Positions 26,192-34,524 of a stretch of 64,000 nucleotides of DNA are shown here, piece after piece. The stretch comes from Mycobacterium fragae (GTDB taxonomy: Bacteria; Actinomycetota; Actinomycetes; Mycobacteriales; Mycobacteriaceae): assembly GCF_002102185.1 (NCBI RefSeq), contig NZ_LQOW01000031.1, forward strand, positions 434,001 to 498,000. Direction: 5' to 3'. The translations under genes were made by a program, and so were the position numbers. The first letter of the stretch is position 1; every line of letters begins with the position of its first letter. The notes beneath the pieces were generated by a model. It was given only the letters and a program-made list of their open reading frames with translations. It made no database searches and was not told the DNA's origin.

Positions 26192-26826
26192 TGGCCGACA
26201 GCTACTCCGAAGCCTGGCGTGGTCGGGGCGCGGTGTCGCCGGGTACCGCCGATCGCATCATGGTCGGCCTGTGCGCCGCCGTCTGGCTCCTGTTGGTGGG
26301 GATGAGCGTGGCCGCCATCGTCGCACTGGCGGACCTCGGCCGGGGTTTCCACCAAGCGGCGGGAAGCCCGCACACCTCGTCGGTGCTCTACGCCATCATC
26401 GTCATCTCTGCTCTGGTCATCCTGGCTGCGATACCAGTGCTGCTGCGCGCCCGGCGCACCGCTCGGTCCGAGCCGGTCGCCCGACCGGCCCGCGTGCCGG
26501 TGCGCAGCGCCAGCGCACAACCGATCAGGTCCGGGTATTCGCCGACGCGAACCACGACCCGCCAGGCCCGTAGTGAGCCCGTGGAGGCGTGGCGACCGGC
26601 GTTGCCGGACACCGCAATCGACCGGATCTGGCTCCGCGGCACCGTCGCTCTGATGGGCACGATGGGGGTGGCCCTGGTTGCCGTGGCGACGGCGACCTAC
26701 CTGATGGCCCTCGGCCACTACGGCGCCGCGTGGACCGGCTATGTGATCGCCGGTCTGGTCACGTTGGCGATGCCGTTGATCCCGTGGCGACACGTGCGAC
26801 GGCTACGTCGCATGCTCACCGAATAA
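26191..26826 (+). CDS. Four-TM membrane protein, Rv2197c-like
   Basis: The 211-aa product has TM helices at about 21-45, 66-86, 149-171 and 181-199, separated by a basic cytoplasmic loop rich in Arg/Ser/Pro. ATG at 26191 overlaps the mmpS3 stop by 1 nt. It lies between mmpS3 and the bcc operon. The M. tuberculosis counterpart is uncharacterised; no motif reveals a function. Confidence 0.83.
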   Translation: MADSYSEAWRGRGAVSPGTADRIMVGLCAAVWLLLVGMSVAAIVALADLGRGFHQAAGSPHTSSVLYAIIVISALVILAAIPVLLRARRTARSEPVARPARVPVRSASAQPIRSGYSPTRTTTRQARSEPVEAWRPALPDTAIDRIWLRGTVALMGTMGVALVAVATATYLMALGHYGAAWTGYVIAGLVTLAMPLIPWRHVRRLRRMLTE

Positions 26827-26840
26827 GCCCGACGACGGCG

Positions 26841-28508
26841 CTAGTGCTCGGGGTGCTCGCCGCGCTCGCCGTTGGGCGAGCCTGTATGAGCGCCGTTGCT
26901 GTCCTGATGCTCGCGCAGCGCGGTAAGAGCACGCTGCTCGCCGGCGTGGGCGGCCTCGCGCAGCGCCGTGTCCTCCGACACCGGATCGGCGAACAGGAAG
27001 CTACCGGAGCCCGGCGACCCGGCCGAACCGAGCTTGTTCATCTTGTTGGGCACCGGTGCCCCTTGGTATTCCAGCGGCAGCGGGTGACCGTGATCGTCGA
27101 CCGGGCCGAGCGGCTGGTGCAATTCGATGTAGGCGCCGTGCGGCAACCGCTTGATGATGCCGGTCTCGATGCCGTGCTCGAGCACGGCACGGTCGCTGCG
27201 CTGCAGCCCGAGGCACCATCGGTAGGTGACGAAGTAGATGATCGGCGGAAGCACCACCGCCGAGATGCGGCCGATCCACGTCGTCGCATTCAGCGAGATG
27301 TGGAACTTGTAGGCGATGATGTCGTTCATGGCGCTCAGCGTCAGCACCATGTAGAACGCGATCGCCATGGCGCCCACCGCAGTTCGAGCCGGCACATCAC
27401 GCGGGCGCTGCAGCAGGTTGTGGTGCGCATAGTCGCCGGTGAACCGCTTCTCCAGGAACGGGTAGATGGTCAGCAGCACGAACACCAGGCCCATGATCAG
27501 CGCCACCCCGACGGCGCCGGGAATCGTGTGGTGCCAGAAGTAGAACTCCCACGCCGGCCAGATACGGGCCAGGCCCTCGGTCCACATCATGTAGAAGTCC
27601 GGCTGTGAACCGGCCGAAACCTGAGATGGCTTGTAGGGCCCCAGATTCCAGATCGGGTTGATCTGTAACAGGCCGCCCATCAAGCCCAGGATGGCGGTCG
27701 TCAGCGCGAAGAAGGCCCCGGACTTGACCGCGAACACCGGCATCACCCGCACCCCGACCACGTTCTTCTCGGTGCGGCCGGGACCGGGGAACTGGGTGTG
27801 CTTCTGGAACCACACCAACGCCAGGTGCACCCCGATCAGCGCCAGGATGATGCCCGGGATCAGCAGGATGTGCAGCGCGTACAGCCGCGGGATCAGGATG
27901 GTGCCGGGGAAGTCGCCGCCCATCAGCGCCCAGTGCATCCAGGTCCCGATCACCGGAATTCCCAACGTGATTGACGACAGGGCGGCCCGCAGACCGATAC
28001 CCGAGAGCAGGTCGTCGGGCAGCGAGTAGCCGAAGTACCCCTCGAACATGGCCAGGATCAGCAGCAGCGCGCCGAGCACCCAGTTCATCTCGCGGGGCCG
28101 GCGGAACGCGCCGGTGAAGAAGACGCGGGCCAGGTGCACCATGATCGCCGCGGCGAACATCAGCGCGGCCCAGTGGTGGATCTGGCGGACGAACAGGCCG
28201 CCGCGGACCTCGAAGGAGATGTTGAGCGCGGACTCATAGGCCCGCGACATCGCCACGCCGCGCAGCGGTTGGTAGACGCCGTTGTAGGTGACCTCGGTCA
28301 TCGACGGATCGAAGAACAGCGTCAGATACACGCCGGTGATCAGCAGCACGATGAAGCTGTACAAGGCGATTTCGCCCAGCAAGAACGACCAGTGTGACGG
28401 GAAGACCTTGTTGAGCTGGCGTCGCACCGCGGCCGACGGGTGATAACGGGTGTCGATGTCCTCGGCTTGGCGGGCCAGGATGTTGCCTACATCGAGTTTC
28501 GGACTCAT
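26841..28508 (-). CDS. qcrB: Cytochrome bc1 complex cytochrome b subunit
   Basis: Membrane cytochrome b oxidising menaquinol in the bcc-aa3 supercomplex. The 555-aa product has the N-terminal four-helix heme-binding bundle with histidines in FVRQIHHWAALMF and ALHILLIPGI. The C-terminal half has FYFWHHTIP and a long cytoplasmic tail. T310 (MMWTEGLARI) is the position I align with Thr313 of M. tuberculosis QcrB, where changes give telacebec resistance; the residue is wild type here. ATG at 28508 overlaps the qcrA stop (ATGA). Confidence 0.97.
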   Translation of the reverse strand: MSPKLDVGNILARQAEDIDTRYHPSAAVRRQLNKVFPSHWSFLLGEIALYSFIVLLITGVYLTLFFDPSMTEVTYNGVYQPLRGVAMSRAYESALNISFEVRGGLFVRQIHHWAALMFAAAIMVHLARVFFTGAFRRPREMNWVLGALLLILAMFEGYFGYSLPDDLLSGIGLRAALSSITLGIPVIGTWMHWALMGGDFPGTILIPRLYALHILLIPGIILALIGVHLALVWFQKHTQFPGPGRTEKNVVGVRVMPVFAVKSGAFFALTTAILGLMGGLLQINPIWNLGPYKPSQVSAGSQPDFYMMWTEGLARIWPAWEFYFWHHTIPGAVGVALIMGLVFVLLTIYPFLEKRFTGDYAHHNLLQRPRDVPARTAVGAMAIAFYMVLTLSAMNDIIAYKFHISLNATTWIGRISAVVLPPIIYFVTYRWCLGLQRSDRAVLEHGIETGIIKRLPHGAYIELHQPLGPVDDHGHPLPLEYQGAPVPNKMNKLGSAGSPGSGSFLFADPVSEDTALREAAHAGEQRALTALREHQDSNGAHTGSPNGERGEHPEH

Positions 28509-29710
28509 GAGGTGCGCTCCCAAAATGCCGGTCCGACAGGTTCGATGAAGTCGCCGTTGGCGACCAGATAGCCGTTGGTGTCGATGGTGATCGGCAGCTG
28601 CGCCAGTGCGCGCGCCGCCGGCCCGAAGATCGGCTTGGCGTACTGCAGCGCGTCGAACTGCGACTGGTGACACGGGCAGAGGATCCGGTAGGACTGCTGC
28701 TCATAGAGCGACGACGGGCAGCCCAGGTGCGAGCAGACCTTGGTGAAGGCGAAGAATTCGCCGAAGTTGAAGCTCTCCTGGCCTTTTCGTTTGACCACCC
28801 GGGACATGTCACCGGGCTTGAGACGGATGAGCATGACCGGGTTACGGACGCCCATCATGATGGTCTGCAACCGCTCGCGCGATTCGTGGGTGGTGCCGTC
28901 GCCGTCGGACTCGCGCCACGGGAACACCGTCTCCATTCCGCCGGCATCGATGTCTTCGGGGCGCAACCTGACGAACGGCGCGCCGACATGCTCGCCGGTG
29001 GCACGGGCCAGGTAGATGGTTTCGCCGGCGTAGCGCGGCGTCCAGCCCGAGGTCCACAGCACGGCTTTCTTGCCGTTGGCCGTCGGCACCACCGGTTTCC
29101 ACGGGTTCTTGATGAGCCCCCCGGCAAACGCCACCAGGGTACCGAGGCCGAACGCGCCCAAGCCGGCGCCCAGCGACAGGCCGATCAGTTTGCGACGCCG
29201 CAGCGTCGAGGTTTCGAACGCGTCGGTCAGGTTGGCGACCACCGTCTTACGGTGAATCTCCGGTGAGCCCTGGCCCCCGCCGTCATGGCGTTCCTGGATC
29301 GAAATCTCTTCGGGGATAAACTTTTTCTGGAACAAAACCGCGCCGACGGCAATCGACATGATGGAAAGCCCGAAGGTCAGGCCGTAGAGCGGGGTGGTGA
29401 GCGCGTACCAGAAGCTGCCCGCCGATCCCTCCGGCTTGTACTCCCACGGCCAGAACAGGAACACCACCAGCAGCGCGAACCCGAAAAAGCCGCCCAGCAA
29501 AAACCAGCGTGCCACCCGACGGTCGGTGCGCTTCTCGGCTTTGGTGCCGGCCACCGGCCAGCGCGATTCCTTGTAGACGGTTTCGACGCCGTCGAGCCGG
29601 CCGCCCAGGTCGACCAGCTCCTCGCGCGACATCGCGTGCAGTTCAGCCTCGCTGGGCTGCCCTTCAACGCCCTTCTGGCCCGGTACGTCGGTGCCCTTAG
29701 CGTCGGTCAC
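28505..29710 (-). CDS. qcrA: Cytochrome bc1 complex Rieske iron-sulfur subunit
   Basis: The 401-aa protein has three membrane helices (about 68-88, 104-126, 176-199), typical of actinobacteria, and a C-terminal Rieske domain. The [2Fe-2S] ligands are C326/H328 and C345/H348, with C331/C347 as the disulfide pair (CSHLGC; CPCHQSQF). GTG at 29710 overlaps the qcrC stop (GTGA) and is preferred to an in-frame start at 29767 inside qcrC. Confidence 0.97.
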   Translation of the reverse strand: MTDAKGTDVPGQKGVEGQPSEAELHAMSREELVDLGGRLDGVETVYKESRWPVAGTKAEKRTDRRVARWFLLGGFFGFALLVVFLFWPWEYKPEGSAGSFWYALTTPLYGLTFGLSIMSIAVGAVLFQKKFIPEEISIQERHDGGGQGSPEIHRKTVVANLTDAFETSTLRRRKLIGLSLGAGLGAFGLGTLVAFAGGLIKNPWKPVVPTANGKKAVLWTSGWTPRYAGETIYLARATGEHVGAPFVRLRPEDIDAGGMETVFPWRESDGDGTTHESRERLQTIMMGVRNPVMLIRLKPGDMSRVVKRKGQESFNFGEFFAFTKVCSHLGCPSSLYEQQSYRILCPCHQSQFDALQYAKPIFGPAARALAQLPITIDTNGYLVANGDFIEPVGPAFWERTS

Positions 29711-30558
29711 GTTCGCGCCCCAATCCACAGTGCGACGCCGATGACGGCGACCATTCCGATGATCCACATCGCCATGCCCTCGGGCGCCGGTCCGAAGCCG
29801 CCCAGGCCGTAGCCGCCCGGTTGGCGTTCCTCGGTGGCGTTTTTCACGTAGGCGATGATGTCCTTCTTGGCTTCGAAAGACAGCTGACGGTCGGCGAACT
29901 TCGGCATGTTCTGCGGGCCGGTCAGCATCGCGGCCAGGATCTGCTGCTCGTTGGCGGGCTCCAGGTCGGGGGCGTACTTACCCGACGACAGCGCTCCGCC
30001 TTTGCCGGTGAAGTTGTGGCACGAGGCGCAGTTGAGCCTGAACAGGTCTCCGCCGCGGCCCAAGTCGTCGCCGCGCAGCGATTTCATCGCGACGCTGCCG
30101 TCGGGGTTGCGCACCACAGTCGGGCCGCCGCCATTGGCTTGCACGTAGGCGCCCAGCGCGTCGATCTGGTGTTCGTCGAAAATCGGGTCTTTGCGGGGTG
30201 CCTGCGCCTCCCCGCGCGCGGCGGGCATCCGCCCCGTGGACGTCTGAAAGTAGACCGCCGCCTCGCCCACACCGATCAGGCTCGGGCCGCGGCCGCCCAC
30301 ACCCTGCAGGTTGGCGCCGTGGCAGGACACGCACGAGGTGTCGAAAAGCTGCTTGCCGGTGCGCAACAACGCCGAGGCTGACTCGTCGGCGACGGCGACT
30401 TGCGGGCGGGGAGTCAAAATGGCGGCCAGCCCGCCCGCCACCGTCAGCGCCACCAACAGCAGCAGCCCGGCGGAAAAGCGGCGGCGCAGCCGCCGCCTCG
30501 CTCGTGGTGACGCAAAGGTCTTCAACCAAGCACTCCTGTTCGTTAAACGGCTGGTCAT
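29707..30558 (-). CDS. qcrC: Diheme cytochrome c of the bcc complex
   Basis: The 283-aa protein has two heme c motifs, CVSCH and CASCH, in tandem cytochrome c domains. An N-terminal anchor lies at about 29-48 after a very basic leader, and a C-terminal TM at about 262-280. The diheme subunit passes electrons directly to CtaC, replacing soluble cytochrome c. ATG at 30558 overlaps the ctaE stop (ATGA). Confidence 0.97.
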   Translation of the reverse strand: MTSRLTNRSAWLKTFASPRARRRLRRRFSAGLLLLVALTVAGGLAAILTPRPQVAVADESASALLRTGKQLFDTSCVSCHGANLQGVGGRGPSLIGVGEAAVYFQTSTGRMPAARGEAQAPRKDPIFDEHQIDALGAYVQANGGGPTVVRNPDGSVAMKSLRGDDLGRGGDLFRLNCASCHNFTGKGGALSSGKYAPDLEPANEQQILAAMLTGPQNMPKFADRQLSFEAKKDIIAYVKNATEERQPGGYGLGGFGPAPEGMAMWIIGMVAVIGVALWIGART

Positions 30559-31166
30559 CGGATGAAGTAAATCGTTGCGAACAGGGCGATCCAGACGATG
30601 TCGACGAAGTGCCAGTAATAGGAGACGACGATCGATGCGGTTGCCTGCGCCGGGGTGAACTTGCTCATCGTGGTGCGGGCCAGCAGGAAGATGAAGGCGA
30701 TCAGACCGCCGATGACGTGCAGCCCGTGAAAGCCGGTGGCCAGGTAGAACACGCTGCCGTAGGCGCTGCCCGGGATGGTGGTGCCGTGACCGGTCAGGTG
30801 GTAGTACTCGTAGCCCTGCCCGAGGACGAAGAACAGCCCCATTAGAAAGGTGATGACATACCAGCGGCGCAGTCCGAACACATCGCCGCGCTCGGCGGCG
30901 AACACCCCCATCTGGCAGGTGAATGACGAGGCGATCAGCACCAGCGTGACGGGCACCGCCTGGTAGAGGTTCAGGTGCGTCGGCTCCGGTGGCCAGTCAC
31001 CGCCGGCCTGAGCGCGCGCCGTGAAGTACATCGCGAACAATCCAGCAAAGAACATCAGTTCGCTGGAAAGCCACACTATGGTGCCGACACTGACCATGTT
31101 GGGGCGGTTGAGCGAATGTACTCGCGCCGTGATAGCAGTACCCGAGGTCCCTACCGCACTCGTCAC
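30555..31166 (-). CDS. ctaE: Cytochrome c oxidase subunit III
   Basis: The 203-aa product has the five-helix form of subunit III. Conserved stretches include WLSSELMFFAGLFAMYF, FVLGQGYEYYHL, GFHGLHVIGGLIAF and the C-terminal YYWHFVDIVWIALF. GTG at 31166 matches the M. tuberculosis N-terminus (TSAVGTSGTAI) and length. First gene of the ctaE-qcrC-qcrA-qcrB operon, all coupled by 4-nt overlaps; it diverges from trpD. Confidence 0.96.
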   Translation of the reverse strand: MTSAVGTSGTAITARVHSLNRPNMVSVGTIVWLSSELMFFAGLFAMYFTARAQAGGDWPPEPTHLNLYQAVPVTLVLIASSFTCQMGVFAAERGDVFGLRRWYVITFLMGLFFVLGQGYEYYHLTGHGTTIPGSAYGSVFYLATGFHGLHVIGGLIAFIFLLARTTMSKFTPAQATASIVVSYYWHFVDIVWIALFATIYFIR

Positions 31167-31278
31167 ATCCGCAAGTATGACGCTTTGTAGTTGTCGAACT
31201 CCACCCGGGGGCGGCAATTGGTGCGGCGATCGCAAGCGCGGCGTAGCCGGGCGCTGCTGGTCGTGGGACCATCGGCGC

Positions 31279-32340
31279 GTGGCGGTGTCGTCTAACGGGT
31301 TGTCCTGGCCGCGGGTGCTGTCGGGTCTGACGGCCGGGCAGAATCTGGCCCGCGGGCAGGCCGGCTGGGCGATGCAGCAGATCATGACCGGCGCCGCGAC
31401 GCCGGCGCAGATCGCGGCCTTCGCGGTGGCTCTGACGATGAAGGTCCCGACCGCGGCGGAGGTCGGTGAGCTGGCCGACGTGATGCTCGACCATGCCCGC
31501 CGGGTGCCCATCGACGACATCGGCGCCGACGCTGTCGACGTGGTGGGCACCGGCGGCGACGGCGTGAGCACCGTCAACCTGTCGACCATGGCGGCGATCG
31601 TGGTGGCGGCCAGCGGAGTTCGGGTGGTCAAGCACGGCAACCGGGCGGCGTCGTCGTTGGCCGGGGGCGCCGACACCCTGGAGGCGCTCGGGGTGCGCAT
31701 CGACCTGGGGCCCGACGAGGTTGCCCGCAGCGTCGCCGAGGTCGGGATCGGGTTCTGCTTCGCGCCGACGTTTCATCCCTCGTACCGGCATGCGTCCGCG
31801 GTGCGGCGCGAAGTGGGTGTGCCGACAGTCTTCAATCTGCTTGGGCCGCTGACTAATCCGGGACAACCGCGGTCCGGCCTGATCGGTTGCGCGTTCGCCG
31901 ACCTGGCCGAGGTGATGGCGGGGGTGTTCGCGGCACGACGGTCCAGCGTGTTGGTGGTGCACGGCGACGACGGGCTCGACGAATTGACCACCACCACAAC
32001 CAGCACGATCTGGCGGGTCCAGGCCGGCACCGTAGACAAGTTGACGTTCGACCCGGCGGGCTTCGGGTTCGCCCGCGCGGAGCTTCGGGACTTGTTGGGC
32101 GGCGACGCGGCAGCCAATGCGGCAGAGGCGCGTTCGGTGTTGGCGGGGGCCAAGGGCCCGGTGCGCGACGCGGTGGTGCTCAACGCCGCGGGTGCGCTGG
32201 TGGCGCATGCCGGGCTATCCAGCAGCGCCGAGTGGCTGCCGGCGTGGGAGGACGGGCTGCGCCGCGCCGCCGACGCGATCGATTCCGGTGCGGCCGAACA
32301 GCTGCTCGCGCGATGGGTGCGGTTCGGCCAGCAGCTCTGA
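31279..32340 (+). CDS. trpD: Anthranilate phosphoribosyltransferase
   Basis: Second step of tryptophan synthesis, joining anthranilate to PRPP. The 353-aa product has the PRPP loop VVGTGGDG, NLSTMAAIV, KHGNRAASS and the DDGLDELTT region. GTG at 31279 is chosen as the first plausible start before the conserved ARGQAGWAM segment. The N-terminus is shorter than the M. tuberculosis protein. The 3' end overlaps the convergent exonuclease gene by 126 bp. Confidence 0.95.
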   Translation: MAVSSNGLSWPRVLSGLTAGQNLARGQAGWAMQQIMTGAATPAQIAAFAVALTMKVPTAAEVGELADVMLDHARRVPIDDIGADAVDVVGTGGDGVSTVNLSTMAAIVVAASGVRVVKHGNRAASSLAGGADTLEALGVRIDLGPDEVARSVAEVGIGFCFAPTFHPSYRHASAVRREVGVPTVFNLLGPLTNPGQPRSGLIGCAFADLAEVMAGVFAARRSSVLVVHGDDGLDELTTTTTSTIWRVQAGTVDKLTFDPAGFGFARAELRDLLGGDAAANAAEARSVLAGAKGPVRDAVVLNAAGALVAHAGLSSSAEWLPAWEDGLRRAADAIDSGAAEQLLARWVRFGQQL

Positions 32341-34062
32341 GGTTTCCAGCGCTTGTTCTGCGGCGGCCCGCGCTGAGCGGGCCGCCGCCGCCCAGTCCGC
32401 CCACCGGCCCGCGGATCGCAGCGGCGAGGCCCAGCCGGTCTCGCCGTCGACGCAGACGATGCGCACACCTGGGGCCGCAAGCCAGCGCGCGATCAGTGAA
32501 GTCTCCTCGACCCGCGCGCCGCCCACCGGGGCGGCGCGCGGCAGCACCACCTGCGCGCCGGCCCGCAAGGCGTCGACGACGGGCATCGGTGGCACGCCGC
32601 GGTCGGCCGTGCCGGCCGCGGCGAGTTGGCCGTAGCGGATGACGGCGAGCTGCCAGCCGCCGCGCCCATCGGGCGCGGCGGCCACCAACTCTCGCAGCGT
32701 GGCCAGCGCCCGCAGGCGCTGGCCGCGCCACAGCACCTCGATGGCCGCGACGGTGTGATCGCGCAACCGGGCGGCGCTTTCGTAGCGGTGGCGGTCGGCC
32801 AGCGCGGTGATCTGCTCGACCGCGGCGGCCAGCGCCGTGTTGTCCTGGCCGTCGATCAACGCCGCGGCATGCTGCACGGTCGGGGCGTACTGCGCGGCGG
32901 TGATGTCACGGCCGGCCGGGCACGGTGACACTTCGCGGGCCGGGCAGGCCGGCCCGTGCAGCGCCGAGCGGGCCAGCCGGGTGGTGCAGGTGCGCAGGCC
33001 GGTGAACCGCGCGAGGAGCGCCGCCGTGTCGGCGGCGTCGGCCCGGGAGCGAAACGGGCCGACCGCGCGCTCGTGTCGCGGGGCCCGCACCGCCGAGAAC
33101 CGCGGAAATGCCTCGTCGGTCAAGACAATCCACCACCAGCGGTGCGGGAACCGCGAGCGGCGGTTGTAGGGCGGGGCGTGCGCGGCCAGCATCCGCAGCT
33201 CGCGGACACCGGCTTCCAGGGCGTGCGCGCACTCGATGTGGTCGACGGATTGGGCCAGCGCGACCATCTCCCTGGTACGAGTACGCCGGTCAGCGCCGTT
33301 GAAGTACTGAGTTACCCTGCGCCGCAGATCAATTGCCGTACCGACATAGAGCACTTCACCAGTCGGCCCGCGGAACAGGTAGACCCCCGGCCGGTGTGGC
33401 AGCGCCTCGGCGAGCACTCGCTTACGACGCTGGGCCGGCGTCACGCCGGGCAGATACGAGCGCAGGTCCGCGTAGGTGTGCACGCCCTGGTTGCCCACGC
33501 GTTCGATCAGGGCGTGCAACACCTCGACGGTGGCGCGGGCGTCGTCGAGGGCCCGGTGGGTCGGCTCGTTGGCGACGGCGAACAGGCGCGCCAACGACGC
33601 GAGCCGCACGCTGGGTGCTTCTTCGCGGCTGAGCACCCGACGGGCCAGCCGGACCGTGCACAGCACCTGCGGCCGCGGCCACCCGATTCCGCATTGCTCG
33701 GCGGCTGACCGCAGGAACCCGACGTCGAACCGGGCGTTGTGGGCGACCAGCACGGCGCCGCGGGAGAACTCGAGGAAGGCCGGCAGTACCGCGCCGATAG
33801 TGGGGGCGTCGCACACCATCGCGGTGGTGATGCCGGTGAGCCGCACGATCTGCGGCGGGATGCTGCGCTGCGGGTCGACCAGGGTGGCGAACTCGCCCAG
33901 CACCTCGCCGCCGCGCACCTTGACCGCGCCGATCTCGGTGATGGCGTCGCAGGCCGCCCCGCCGGTGGTTTCCAGGTCGACGACGACGAACGTCGTCTCG
34001 CGCAGCGACAGCTCGGCGAGCTCGTCCAGGCCGGCGAAACTCAGCTGCTCGGCGCCACCCAT
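32215..34062 (-). CDS. DEDDh exonuclease fused to GIY-YIG (UvrC-type) nuclease
   Basis: The 615-aa protein has an N-terminal DnaQ-like 3'-5' exonuclease (about 20-190): VVDLETTGG, HNARFDVGFL and HRALDDARAT give the DEDDh residues. A GIY-YIG domain follows (about 222-300: PGVYLFR...EVLYVGTAIDLRRRV), resembling the UvrC N-terminus and E. coli Cho. The C-terminal third is Ala/Arg-rich with a Cys-rich patch near 380-400. No UvrC RNase H or HhH domain is present. ATG 34062 is preferred; an in-frame start at 34092 adds ten residues. Probably a DNA-repair nuclease. Confidence 0.88.
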   Translation of the reverse strand: MGGAEQLSFAGLDELAELSLRETTFVVVDLETTGGAACDAITEIGAVKVRGGEVLGEFATLVDPQRSIPPQIVRLTGITTAMVCDAPTIGAVLPAFLEFSRGAVLVAHNARFDVGFLRSAAEQCGIGWPRPQVLCTVRLARRVLSREEAPSVRLASLARLFAVANEPTHRALDDARATVEVLHALIERVGNQGVHTYADLRSYLPGVTPAQRRKRVLAEALPHRPGVYLFRGPTGEVLYVGTAIDLRRRVTQYFNGADRRTRTREMVALAQSVDHIECAHALEAGVRELRMLAAHAPPYNRRSRFPHRWWWIVLTDEAFPRFSAVRAPRHERAVGPFRSRADAADTAALLARFTGLRTCTTRLARSALHGPACPAREVSPCPAGRDITAAQYAPTVQHAAALIDGQDNTALAAAVEQITALADRHRYESAARLRDHTVAAIEVLWRGQRLRALATLRELVAAAPDGRGGWQLAVIRYGQLAAAGTADRGVPPMPVVDALRAGAQVVLPRAAPVGGARVEETSLIARWLAAPGVRIVCVDGETGWASPLRSAGRWADWAAAARSARAAAEQALETSELLAEPHPSREQLFGRTGIDRVGGAAQPVLPRRQPLGAAG

Positions 34063-34174
34063 GGCGCAAACGGTAAGCAGCCGCACCGACACCGCTGGGT
34101 CGCGACACGGGACTTGTCGGTGCCGGCGGTTAATCTGCCGCCAGGCCTGCCAAGAGATCGAGAGGACCAGTCAG

Positions 34175-34396
34175 ATGGCGCACACCAGCAAGCCCGAGCC
34201 GACGGGGCCGGTGGTAATCGACTGCGACGACTGCGCGGCACGCGGTCCCGGATGCCGTGACTGCGTCGTCAGCGTGATACTCGGGGTACCGGAAACTTTG
34301 CTGGAGGATGAGCGCGCGGCGTTGGAGGTGCTCGCCGACGCCGGCTTGGCCCCGCGGCTTCGGCTGGTGCCGATCCACCGTCCCGGGGTGGCGTGA
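34175..34396 (+). CDS. Small Cys-rich protein (CxxC...CxxC)
   Basis: The 73-aa protein has four cysteines spaced C-x2-C-x6-C-x2-C (CDDCAARGPGCRDC, residues 18-31), a likely zinc-ribbon or Fe-S site. A short alpha/beta tail follows (VPETLLEDERAALEVLADAGL). ATG at 34175 follows AGAGGA at about 34169-34175. It reads as a conserved actinobacterial small protein without known function. It lies between the divergent exonuclease gene and the NlpC/P60 gene. Confidence 0.7.
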   Translation: MAHTSKPEPTGPVVIDCDDCAARGPGCRDCVVSVILGVPETLLEDERAALEVLADAGLAPRLRLVPIHRPGVA

Positions 34397-34435
34397 CCGC
34401 CGCCAGAATCTTGCTGATTTCTTAATGTTCCACCG

Positions 34436-34465
34436 TTGGACAACGCCTATACCATTTCGTAACCT
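34436..34465 (+). promoter_or_regulatory. Possible SigA-type promoter of the NlpC/P60 gene
   Basis: TTGGAC (34436-34441) and TAACCT (34460-34465, fitting TANNNT) are 18 nt apart in the 128-bp gap upstream of the hydrolase gene, about 60 nt before its start. Found by eye only. Confidence 0.3.
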
Positions 34466-34510
34466 GTCTGAGACCTAAAGCAAATTCGACGGATCTCGTC
34501 GACGGGTTTT

Positions 34511-34515
34511 AAGGA
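34511..34515 (+). promoter_or_regulatory. Ribosome binding site selecting a TTG start
   Basis: AAGGA is followed by a 9-nt spacer and TTG at 34525. The ATG at 34515 is out of frame and quickly meets a stop, so TTG is the likely start of the NlpC/P60 protein. Confidence 0.5.
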
Positions 34516-34524
34516 TGCGAAATC

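Noticed and set aside
28505..31166. Possible frameshifts suggested by many overlapping genes in the bcc operon
   Set aside because: All overlaps are regular 4-nt ATGA/GTGA junctions and all four proteins are full length.
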